This document shows positions 1 to 6,132 of a stretch of 7,142 nt of DNA, in pieces (position 1 is the stretch's first letter; each line of letters opens with the position of its first letter). The stretch comes from Candidatus Coatesiibacteriota bacterium (GTDB lineage: Bacteria; RBG-13-66-14; B26-G2). The stretch is from positions 1 through 7,142 of the forward strand of contig QMNJ01000076.1 in the NCBI GenBank assembly GCA_003647715.1. The letters are read 5' to 3'. Under the pieces are notes generated by a model. The model worked only from the letters and a program-made list of their open reading frames with translations. It was not told the DNA's origin and did not search any database. The position numbers and the translations under genes were made by a program.

Positions 1-460
1 CCGACTCTTTTAATGTCTTTGAATTGAGGATATTAGAACCGATAATATTTATGAATGCTGGCAGACCCAGACACTGCTTGGCTCGGTTGTCTATGAATTG
101 AACATAACCATCGGGTGAAAGTAAAATAAATCCACACTCAAGGAAATTTAAGAGGTTGTTCAAAATAGTGTATATAAATTCAGATGAATATACTCTATCC
201 GTAAATATAACCTGATTTACCAGTTCTCCATCGTAAAGTGTTTTCGTTCCGAGCACCATTTGTGTGTTTTCTAAGTTCGCATTGAGGTTCAGTATTTTCC
301 ACTCACCTATCTCTTCAATTCCCTTAAGCTCTTCGTTCAATTCCTCTATATTGAAAGGAAGCGGGATATCAGGGTTTGTTCCAGATGGGATTTTCACACC
401 TCCGGCATAAATATATTTTACTATCTTGCCACTATTATCAATAAGAATAGAACTAAACAA
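1..460 (-). CDS. PAS-domain signalling protein, 5' part only (runs off left edge)
   Basis: Only the first 153 residues are present; the gene continues beyond base 1. Residues about 95-145 look like the start of a PAS sensor domain: a helix (FIYTILNNLLNFLECG), then the strand-turn-strand FILLSPDGYVQFIDN and the helix AKQCLGL. Residues 1-90 open with a short hydrophobic strand (SSILIDNSGKIVKYIYAGG) and match no family I can name; they may form a small input domain. No membrane segment is visible. The start is TTG: an in-frame TAA lies at 481-479, no ATG or GTG falls between, and a strong GGAGGA Shine-Dalgarno sits 5 bases upstream. The missing part could be a histidine kinase, a sigma-54 activator, a diguanylate cyclase or another output domain; the window cannot say which. 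The gene follows uxs after 98 AT-rich bases with no clear terminator or promoter, so read-through from the sugar operon is possible. The reading frame is secure, the PAS call fairly so, and the function unknown. Confidence 0.72.
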   Translation of the reverse strand, partial: MFSSILIDNSGKIVKYIYAGGVKIPSGTNPDIPLPFNIEELNEELKGIEEIGEWKILNLNANLENTQMVLGTKTLYDGELVNQVIFTDRVYSSEFIYTILNNLLNFLECGFILLSPDGYVQFIDNRAKQCLGLPAFINIIGSNILNSKTLKES

Positions 461-465
461 AACAA

Positions 466-471
466 TCCTCC
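466..471 (-). promoter_or_regulatory. Shine-Dalgarno GGAGGA that fixes a TTG start
   Basis: GGAGGA on the minus strand lies 5 bases before the TTG at 460-458. An in-frame stop lies just upstream and no ATG or GTG is available between them, so this site decides the start of the PAS protein. It is the strongest ribosome binding site in the window. A nearby ATG at 477-475 is in another frame and reaches a stop within 19 codons. Confidence 0.75.
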
Positions 472-558
472 ATACATTTTATTTATAAATGGACATATAA
501 TAAGTTTATCAGTTTTTTTAAAAATACGATTAAATATCCTTATAAGCGTGGATTGGGT

Positions 559-1500
559 TTATAGAGAAAACATCCGAGAGAAGTGCTCTATGGTCTTTTC
601 TAACCCGTCTTTTATATCCACCTGTGGGCTCCACCCCAGGATCTCTTTAGCGACGGATATGTCGGGCAATCGTCTTTTTGGGTCATCTTCTGGAAGTGGA
701 AGAAATTTGTAGTCAGGTTCTCTGTCCATTATCTCGCAGATGATAACTGCTAATTCCATAATAGTTATCTCATTGGGATTGCCCAGATTAACTGGCAGAT
801 GGTAATCTGATTCCATCATCTTTACCAGACCCTTTACCATATCCGATACATAACAGAACGACCGCATCTGGCTACCATCACCGTAAATAGTAAGTGGTTC
901 ACCTTTTAATGCCTGAGTAATGAAGTTAGGTATCACCCTACCATCATCCGGTCTCATCTTTGGTCCGTAAGTATTGAATATTCTTGCAATTCTTACATCA
1001 ATGTCATATTTCCGGTGAAATGCCATCATGCATGCTTCAGAGAATCTTTTTGATTCATCATAGGTGCTTCTAATTCCTATGGGGTTGCAATTGCCCCAGT
1101 ATGTTTCACTCTGTGGGTGTTGCATAGCGTCGCCATATACCTCTGAACTGGATGCATATAGTATCCTCGCCCGCTTATTCACCGCAAGTGTAAGCATATT
1201 CATTGTTCCTATTGAACCGACCCGCAATATTTCCTCTGATAATCTTGTGAAGTCATCTGGGGAGGCTGGGCTTGCAAGATGATATATGTAATCAATATGG
1301 GTTTCATCCAAACCGGTTATCTCGCATATATCCCTGTTTATGAAATTGAAATCTCCCAGTTTAGACAGATTTTTGATGTTTTTCAGGTCTCCGGTTATTA
1401 GATTGTCAATACAGATTACCTTATGTCCCCTTTCAAGCAGGTATTCACATAAGTGTGAACCTATAAATCCAGCCCCTCCTGTAACCAGACATACAGACAT
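559..1500 (-). CDS. uxs: UDP-glucuronate decarboxylase (UDP-xylose synthase)
   Basis: An extended short-chain dehydrogenase of 313 residues, the usual length for the soluble bacterial enzyme. It decarboxylates UDP-glucuronate to UDP-xylose, using bound NAD, in the cytoplasm. Visible motifs are the Rossmann loop GGAGFIG (8-14), HLASPASP (74-81), which is a hallmark of UXS, ASSSEVYG (116-123), the catalytic YDESK (Tyr147, Lys151), NTYGPKMRPDDGRVIPNF (176-193) and RSFCYVSD (213-220). HLASPASP and YDESKR separate it from UDP-glucose 4-epimerases and dTDP-glucose dehydratases. Its ATG lies 8 bases after the ugd stop, so its substrate comes from the gene just upstream on the same transcript. The Shine-Dalgarno is weak, and translation may be coupled to ugd. 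UDP-xylose often serves as a sugar donor for surface glycans and inhibits Ugd in several organisms; the inhibition here is an inference from the family. Confidence 0.93.
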   Translation of the reverse strand: MSVCLVTGGAGFIGSHLCEYLLERGHKVICIDNLITGDLKNIKNLSKLGDFNFINRDICEITGLDETHIDYIYHLASPASPDDFTRLSEEILRVGSIGTMNMLTLAVNKRARILYASSSEVYGDAMQHPQSETYWGNCNPIGIRSTYDESKRFSEACMMAFHRKYDIDVRIARIFNTYGPKMRPDDGRVIPNFITQALKGEPLTIYGDGSQMRSFCYVSDMVKGLVKMMESDYHLPVNLGNPNEITIMELAVIICEIMDREPDYKFLPLPEDDPKRRLPDISVAKEILGWSPQVDIKDGLEKTIEHFSRMFSL

Positions 1501-1508
1501 ATCTTAGC

Positions 1509-2798
1509 CTAACGACCTATACCCGAATACTTAAAGCCAAGCGACTTCATCTCACTAGGGGAGTATATGTTTCTACCGTCTATGACTACGGGCTCATTCA
1601 TAACCGACTTCAACCTACTGAAGTTTATGTGCTTAAACTCGTTCCATTCAGTGATTACTATGAGACCATCTGCATTCTCTGCCGCCTCATATGAATTGCT
1701 CTTGTAATCTATATCGGGGATAAGTTTTTTCATATGTTCCATAGCGGCGGGGTCATAGGCGGATACAATTGCGCCCTCTTCTACCAATCTTTTAATGATG
1801 TGATATGACGGTGCGTCCCTGATGTCATCCGTATTGGGCTTGAACGAGATACCCCATACAGCGATTCTCTTGCCCCTTATGTCACCAATAAAGTGCTTTA
1901 GTTTATCAATGACTACATATCTCTGTTCTTCATTAACATCTATCACCGCTTTGATTATCTTAAAATCATAGTCATATCTCCTGGCAATATCAACAATCGC
2001 TCTGGTATCTTTTGGAAAGCATGAACCACCAAAGCCAACCCCAGGATTGAGAAATGCAGGATTTATCCTCTTATCAAGCCCCATTCCATTAACAACTGAT
2101 TTAACATCAGCACCAACCCTATCACATATATTGGCAATCTCGTTGATGAAACTTATCTTCATAGCCAGATAAGCATTTGAGGAGTACTTAATCATCTCAG
2201 CCGAGAGGACATCAGTGATGATTATTGGGCACTGTAATGGTCTATACAGTTGAGCCAATACCTCACCCGCATAGCCAGTGTTATCTCCTATTACCACTCT
2301 ATCGGGAAACATAAAGTCATATACCGCAGAGCCCTCCCTTAAAAACTCTGGATTTGATACTACTGCGAACTTAACCTTTTTCTTCAGGTTTTCTCTTATC
2401 AATCTGGTAACCATATCACCTGTCCCCACCGGCACTGTTGACTTATTTGCGATTATTACCTCATGGTTCAGATTTCTGCCTATGCTTATAGCAACATGTT
2501 CTACCTGGGTCATATCAACTTCGCCATTTGGGGCTGAGGGGGTGCCGACAGCAATGAATATAATCTCTCCATTCTTAACCCCCTCTGAAATTGATGTTGA
2601 GAAATATAATCTATTCTTCTCTATATTCTCCTGAACTATCTCCTGAAGTTGTGGTTCATATATCGGTATATTGCCCTCCTTGAGCATTTTTATCTTCTTA
2701 TCATCAATATCTATGCAATATACTGTATTTCCCAGGTCTGCAAAACATGCCCCGGTTACAAGGCCAACATACCCAGTTCCTATAATCGCTATATTCAT
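1509..2798 (-). CDS. ugd: UDP-glucose 6-dehydrogenase
   Basis: Oxidises UDP-glucose to UDP-glucuronate with two NAD+ in the cytoplasm. The 429 residues fit the bacterial family. The domains run in the expected order: N-terminal NAD-binding Rossmann fold with GTGYVGLVTG (7-16) and a conserved acidic turn (CIDID, 28-32), VGTPSAPNGEVD (84-95), NKSTVPVGT (118-126), NPEFLREGSA (149-158), the central helix with AEMIKYSSNAYLA (Lys204), the catalytic loop GFGGSCFPKD (255-264, nucleophile Cys260), and a C-terminal UDP-binding domain with GISFKPNTDDIRDAP (316-330). All key residues are present, so it should be active. The ATG overlaps the end of gmd in an ATGA, with GAGAGG 5 bases upstream as Shine-Dalgarno, so translation is probably coupled. 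The product feeds uxs directly downstream. GDP-mannose and UDP-ManNAc dehydrogenases are related, but the motif set and the uxs partner favour UDP-glucose. Confidence 0.95.
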   Translation of the reverse strand: MNIAIIGTGYVGLVTGACFADLGNTVYCIDIDDKKIKMLKEGNIPIYEPQLQEIVQENIEKNRLYFSTSISEGVKNGEIIFIAVGTPSAPNGEVDMTQVEHVAISIGRNLNHEVIIANKSTVPVGTGDMVTRLIRENLKKKVKFAVVSNPEFLREGSAVYDFMFPDRVVIGDNTGYAGEVLAQLYRPLQCPIIITDVLSAEMIKYSSNAYLAMKISFINEIANICDRVGADVKSVVNGMGLDKRINPAFLNPGVGFGGSCFPKDTRAIVDIARRYDYDFKIIKAVIDVNEEQRYVVIDKLKHFIGDIRGKRIAVWGISFKPNTDDIRDAPSYHIIKRLVEEGAIVSAYDPAAMEHMKKLIPDIDYKSNSYEAAENADGLIVITEWNEFKHINFSRLKSVMNEPVVIDGRNIYSPSEMKSLGFKYSGIGR

Positions 2799-3760
2799 TT
2801 CAACCTCTCTCTCCAGTAATTGAGCAAGTCACCAAGTGTTTTCTCCCATGGTATCTGCGGTTTCCATCCAGTTCTATCGGTGAATGTCTTGGAACTACCA
2901 ATAAGAATTGGAACATCGGATGGACGCATTCTTTTTTTATCTATTTCTATATCTATTTTACTACAAATGTCTGATAGTGATATTAACCCATCAAGCACAT
3001 CCTTAATCCTTCTTCCAACACCACTGCATACATTATATACCTCTCCCGGCTCGCACTTTTCAACGCATAACCAATAAGCACGCACAATATCTCTTACATC
3101 TGTAAAATCCCTGATTGTATCCAGATTGCCAACCTTTATATTTCTCTTCCTTCCAATTTCAATCTCTACAATCTGTTTGGCAAAGTTAGAAGTGACAAAC
3201 AAATCTGTCCTTCTGGGTCCGGTATGATTGAATGCTCTGGTTCTGTAGACCGGTAACTTATAGGACATAAAGTATTGATATCCCAGCATATCCTGCGCAA
3301 CCTTACTTACCCCGTATGGACTTAAAGGTCTTAATGGGTTTTTCTCTGTTATTGGAAGTTCGCTCTCCTTCACCATACCATATTCCTCTGATGAACACGC
3401 TAGGTGAATCCTGGGTTTCTTGGGTAGTGTTCGCGATGCTTCAAGTATGTTCAGTGTAGATATGATGTTGGTATCCAGGGTTTCCGCGGGTGCTTTCCAT
3501 GACATGGGAACGAAGCTCTGTGCGGCAAGGTGAAAAATTATATCCGGCTCTATGCTTGAGAGGATATCCATGGTGGATGTGTAGTCCTTCAAATCAGAAT
3601 TAACGGTGATTATCTTATCTGCAATATCTCTGATATTCTCCATCCTGCTCCTAATTCTTGTCGTTCCGTATATTTCTACTTGAGGCATTTCGTTAAGAGT
3701 GTATTCAGCAAGATGACTACCTACAAAGCCGGTAACACCTGTGATAAGCACTTTTTTCAT
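2795..3760 (-). CDS. gmd: GDP-mannose 4,6-dehydratase / RMD-type short-chain dehydrogenase
   Basis: An extended short-chain dehydrogenase of 321 residues. Motifs are the Rossmann loop GVTGFVG (8-14), RIRSRMENI (35-43), FHLAAQSFVPMSW (76-88), CSSEEYG (122-128), catalytic SPYGVSK (Tyr149, Lys153), RAFNHTGPRR (175-184), VGNLDTIRDFTDVRD (210-224) and MRPSDVPILIG (278-288). NHTGPRR, RDFTDVRD and RPSDVP place it in the GDP-mannose 4,6-dehydratase / GDP-4-keto-6-deoxymannose reductase group. SFVPMSW and the arginine-rich RSRMENI segment favour the dehydratase, whereas GVTGFVG rather than GITGQDG recalls the reductase. The first route makes GDP-4-keto-6-deoxymannose, a precursor of GDP-rhamnose, GDP-fucose or perosamine. 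An upstream in-frame ATG at 3784 would add eight residues, but the ATG at 3760 is preferred: AAGGAG lies before it and the Rossmann strand then begins at residue 3. It starts 4 bases after the pyrD stop and overlaps ugd by 4. Confidence 0.8.
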   Translation of the reverse strand: MKKVLITGVTGFVGSHLAEYTLNEMPQVEIYGTTRIRSRMENIRDIADKIITVNSDLKDYTSTMDILSSIEPDIIFHLAAQSFVPMSWKAPAETLDTNIISTLNILEASRTLPKKPRIHLACSSEEYGMVKESELPITEKNPLRPLSPYGVSKVAQDMLGYQYFMSYKLPVYRTRAFNHTGPRRTDLFVTSNFAKQIVEIEIGRKRNIKVGNLDTIRDFTDVRDIVRAYWLCVEKCEPGEVYNVCSGVGRRIKDVLDGLISLSDICSKIDIEIDKKRMRPSDVPILIGSSKTFTDRTGWKPQIPWEKTLGDLLNYWRERLK

Positions 3761-3764
3761 AGTT

Positions 3765-4709
3765 TTAGAAACTCCTTGCTCCATTATTAAAAATTATTCC
3801 CTCTATCTGGCTAATATTGTCTTTTCTTACAGATGAAAGGTATTCTACCAAGCCGTTTATTACATTTTCAACTGTTTTTAATGAAACGAACAGTCCTGTT
3901 CCTATCTGAACAGCTCTTGCTCCCACCATTATAAACTCAATAGCATCTCTTGAGTTCATTATTCCTCCACAACCTATAACAGGTATTGATACCCTTTTAA
4001 CTATATTCATCACTTGCATTAAGGCAAATGGTTTTATAGCAGAACCTGACAGACCACCTGAACCACCACCCAGGAAGAGCTTTTGCTTGTCAATATCAAT
4101 GACAACAGCAGGGAGAGTATTTATGGCAGATATTGCATCAGCCCCCGCCTCCTGACAACTGAGTGCAATCTTACCTATGTCGGTAACAACTGGTGCGAGT
4201 TTTACGATTACAGGAAGGGTTGTCTTTCTCCGAACACTCGCCACCACCTTTGAGGCAATATCAGGGTTGCTTCCGAAATTCACACCCCCCTTCTTTACAT
4301 TAGGGCAAGATAAATTAACCTCAATGCCATCAATCATCCCCCTTTCTTCGCAGATGCTTGCAATCGCTTCATATTCGTCAACTGTATCACCTGCTATATT
4401 TAAGATAACCTTTGTGCCACTCTCCCTCAGGTTCTGAAGTTTTGGCAAGTATTCATCATAGACGGATTCAATCCCAGGGTTCTGAAGCCCAACCGAATTT
4501 ATTAAGCCCGAGGGTGTTTCGTATATCCTTGGAGGAGGATTTCCATCTCTGGGTTTCAGTGTAGTTCCCTTAAGTATGATAGCACCAAATAAATGTGCTG
4601 GGTATATACCATCATATTCGGTGCCAAAACCGAATGTTCCAGATGCAGCAATCACAGGATTCTTTAATCTCATCCCAGGCAGTTCAACATTTATGTTAGG
4701 TCTTTCCAT
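3765..4709 (-). CDS. pyrD: Dihydroorotate dehydrogenase B, catalytic subunit
   Basis: Oxidises dihydroorotate to orotate, the fourth step of UMP synthesis, on FMN in a TIM barrel. The 314 residues match the class 1B catalytic subunit. Motifs in order are VELPGMRLKNPVIAASGTFGFG (about 8-29), ILKGTT (45-50, FMN-contacting Lys47), NSVGLQNPG (71-79), NLSCPNVKKGG (132-142) with catalytic base Cys135, VIVKLAP (167-173), INTLPA (196-201), GGLSG (218-222) and the phosphate-binding VIGCGGI (244-250) and QIGTGLF (268-274). Cys rather than Ser as base, together with the adjacent pyrK, identifies the cytosolic NAD-linked 1B type, not the membrane quinone-linked class 2. The ATG overlaps the end of pyrK by 19 bases, with GGTGA 6 bases before it. 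It is followed within 4 bases by gmd, an unusual partner for a pyrimidine gene. Confidence 0.95.
   Translation of the reverse strand: MERPNINVELPGMRLKNPVIAASGTFGFGTEYDGIYPAHLFGAIILKGTTLKPRDGNPPPRIYETPSGLINSVGLQNPGIESVYDEYLPKLQNLRESGTKVILNIAGDTVDEYEAIASICEERGMIDGIEVNLSCPNVKKGGVNFGSNPDIASKVVASVRRKTTLPVIVKLAPVVTDIGKIALSCQEAGADAISAINTLPAVVIDIDKQKLFLGGGSGGLSGSAIKPFALMQVMNIVKRVSIPVIGCGGIMNSRDAIEFIMVGARAVQIGTGLFVSLKTVENVINGLVEYLSSVRKDNISQIEGIIFNNGARSF
3772..3777 (-). promoter_or_regulatory. Shine-Dalgarno AAGGAG for the gmd start
   Basis: AAGGAG sits inside the last codons of pyrD, 11 bases before the ATG at 3760. The spacing is slightly long but usable. It favours this ATG over the in-frame ATG at 3784, whose nearest GAGGG is about 14 bases away. 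Confidence 0.55.
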
Positions 4710-5536
4710 ATAACTTCACCGATTTCAAATACAGGTCCATCAACGCAACATGACCTATACCCATCCTTAGTTGGAATACTACAGCCAAGACAAGCACCGA
4801 CCCCACATGCCATCCTTGACTCAAGACAGCAATAGACCTTGGTTATAATATTTTTTGAGCGATATATTTCTTCAAAACTCTTGAGCATGTTTGTAGGACC
4901 ACAGATATATATTACATCATAATCTATATCAGATATGGAATATAGTTCAATTACATTGCCCTTAAAGATAGTATCAAGTTCTCCTCGTTCTATAGAAAAT
5001 TGAATATCCAAATTATTAAATATACCGTTAAATGCTCTATACGACATCTCATCCCTCACGCCAATCAGAACCTTAGGTTCAATTTTATTCTCCTTAAATC
5101 GTCTTGCAAGAAAGTTTAGGGATGCAATTCCCACTCCACCTGCAATCAACAGGGGTTTTTCACCCTCAATGATAAAACCATTACCGAGGGGTCCAGTAAA
5201 CTCTACTCTGTCTCCTTTTGTTAGCTGTGAAATTATCTTGGTGCCTCTTCCGATGACCTTATACAATATCTGAACGGCTGAACCAAGATTTTCATATTTG
5301 ACAATATTGAAAACGGAGAAGGGTCTTGGTAGCATATAACCATACTCATCGTTCAGGTAAATATTTATAAACTGTCCCGGGGCGGGTTCAAAATAAATAG
5401 AGCCAATATCAATTGTAAGAAGAAAGAAGCCACTTCCTAGTTCATTATTTGAAGATACCAGACCGCTATTACACTTATATTTGTATTCAAAATGCACTTT
5501 GAGATAATAATGGAATGGCAATAACAAGTCAAGCAC
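4691..5536 (-). CDS. pyrK: Dihydroorotate dehydrogenase B, electron transfer subunit
   Basis: Passes electrons from the FMN of PyrD through FAD and a [2Fe-2S] cluster to NAD+. Counting from the GTG at 5536 (281 residues), it has a ferredoxin-reductase FAD barrel with PGQFINIY (53-60) and RPFSVFNI (71-78), GPLGNGF (115-121), an NAD-binding domain with LIAGGVGIASL (130-140) and CGPTNML (212-218), and a C-terminal cluster motif RMACGVGACLGC...SCCVDGPVF. The cluster ligands are Cys244, Cys249, Cys252 and probably Cys264. The start is uncertain: GTG 5536 follows directly on a stop and has no Shine-Dalgarno. A GTG at 5497 would remove 13 hydrophobic residues (LDLLLPFHYYLK) not expected in the family, but it also lacks a good ribosome site. 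A promoter close to 5556 would make the upstream GTG nearly leaderless. This is the first gene of the minus-strand cluster and it overlaps pyrD by 19 bases. Confidence 0.92.
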   Translation of the reverse strand: MLDLLLPFHYYLKVHFEYKYKCNSGLVSSNNELGSGFFLLTIDIGSIYFEPAPGQFINIYLNDEYGYMLPRPFSVFNIVKYENLGSAVQILYKVIGRGTKIISQLTKGDRVEFTGPLGNGFIIEGEKPLLIAGGVGIASLNFLARRFKENKIEPKVLIGVRDEMSYRAFNGIFNNLDIQFSIERGELDTIFKGNVIELYSISDIDYDVIYICGPTNMLKSFEEIYRSKNIITKVYCCLESRMACGVGACLGCSIPTKDGYRSCCVDGPVFEIGEVIWKDLT

Positions 5537-5550
5537 TTAAATGTTATGTT

Positions 5551-5579
5551 ATTGTAATTATTAGGACATCTCATGTTGA
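5551..5579 (-). promoter_or_regulatory. Candidate promoter for the pyrK-pyrD-gmd-ugd-uxs cluster
   Basis: On the minus strand, TACAAT (5556-5551; 5 of 6 to the -10 consensus) follows TCAACA (5579-5574; 4 of 6 to the -35 consensus) at a 17-base spacing. The expected transcription start lies only about 7 bases before the GTG at 5536, so the mRNA would be almost leaderless, in keeping with the absence of a Shine-Dalgarno there. It was found by eye in an AT-rich gap where chance matches are likely. Confidence 0.35.
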
Positions 5580-5604
5580 CTTTGATGATGACTTTTAATA
5601 AACT
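5576..5604 (+). promoter_or_regulatory. Candidate promoter for the HNH-lptE-holA cluster
   Basis: TTGACT (5576-5581; 5 of 6 to the -35 consensus) and TAAACT (5599-5604; 4 of 6 to the -10 consensus) are 17 bases apart. Transcription would begin at about 5611, giving a leaderless or nearly leaderless message from the ATG at 5614, which has no Shine-Dalgarno. Its -35 overlaps the -35 of the candidate divergent promoter, so the two could compete for RNA polymerase. The match was made by eye. Confidence 0.4.
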
Positions 5605-5613
5605 AAATAGAAA

Positions 5614-6132
5614 ATGAATGTTCTAAATAGAAATGTTCTGGTATTGAACTACTCGTATGAGCCATTAAACATCACAAATGTCAAAAGAGCTGTATGTTTA
5701 ATTTTACTTGACAAGGCACAGAGAGTAGAGAATATGAATGGCAAGGTTCTTAGATATATCAATGGCGAATTTAAGGTCCCAAGCGTAATAAGAATTATGA
5801 GATACATCAATCCTTTCAAGCGGAAGGTCAAGTTCTCAAGAGCTAACATTATTAAAAGGGATGGTGGAAGGTGTCAGTTCTGTGGCAAGAAGAGTAAGAA
5901 TCTGACCATAGACCATGTTATACCGCTGTCAATGGGTGGTAAGCACTCATGGGAGAACTGTGTTGCCTGTTGCCCGGAATGTAATATCAAAAAAGGAGAC
6001 AGGACGCCAGAAATGGCGAATATGGAATTGCTATCAAAACCTAAGGAGCCAAATATATATACCTTCCTGGGAGATGGTGAGTTCGCACGAAGGCAGGAAT
6101 GGCGAAAATACCTATTTCTATCCCAACAATGA
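5614..6132 (+). CDS. HNH endonuclease-family protein
   Basis: A cytoplasmic protein of 172 residues. The N-terminal part (about 7-75) has the conserved block VLVLNYSYEPLNITNVKRAV and FKVPSVIRIMRYI, followed by a basic stretch (FKRKVKFSR). Residues 78-130 form the HNH fold with its zinc site: CQFC (87-90), IDHVIPLSMGGKHSWEN (99-115, with Asp100, His101 and Asn115) and CPECNIKKGD (120-129). All metal and catalytic positions are kept, so nuclease activity is plausible. This is the stand-alone form common in Cyanobacteria, Deinococcus-Thermus and many other phyla, where its role is undefined. There is no toxin-antitoxin, methylase or intron context, so a restriction or homing role is not supported. 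It is first in the plus-strand cluster; its stop overlaps the preferred lptE start in ATGA. The ATG lacks a Shine-Dalgarno. Family assignment is firm and the biological role unknown. Confidence 0.88.
   Translation: MNVLNRNVLVLNYSYEPLNITNVKRAVCLILLDKAQRVENMNGKVLRYINGEFKVPSVIRIMRYINPFKRKVKFSRANIIKRDGGRCQFCGKKSKNLTIDHVIPLSMGGKHSWENCVACCPECNIKKGDRTPEMANMELLSKPKEPNIYTFLGDGEFARRQEWRKYLFLSQQ

Noticed and set aside
461..558. Possible terminator or promoter between uxs and the PAS gene (runs of T and A, TATAAA-like words)
   Set aside because: No stable hairpin could be drawn before a T-run, and no -35-like hexamer sits at a usable distance from the -10-like words; AT richness explains them.
2278..2634. 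Open frame of 118 codons on the plus strand inside ugd
   Set aside because: Ugd covers it fully with all catalytic motifs; there is no ribosome site and no recognisable protein, so it is a frame shadow.
5614..6132. HNH gene as part of a restriction, homing or toxin system
   Set aside because: No methyltransferase, intron or intein boundaries, immunity gene or mobile element is adjacent; the neighbours are housekeeping genes.
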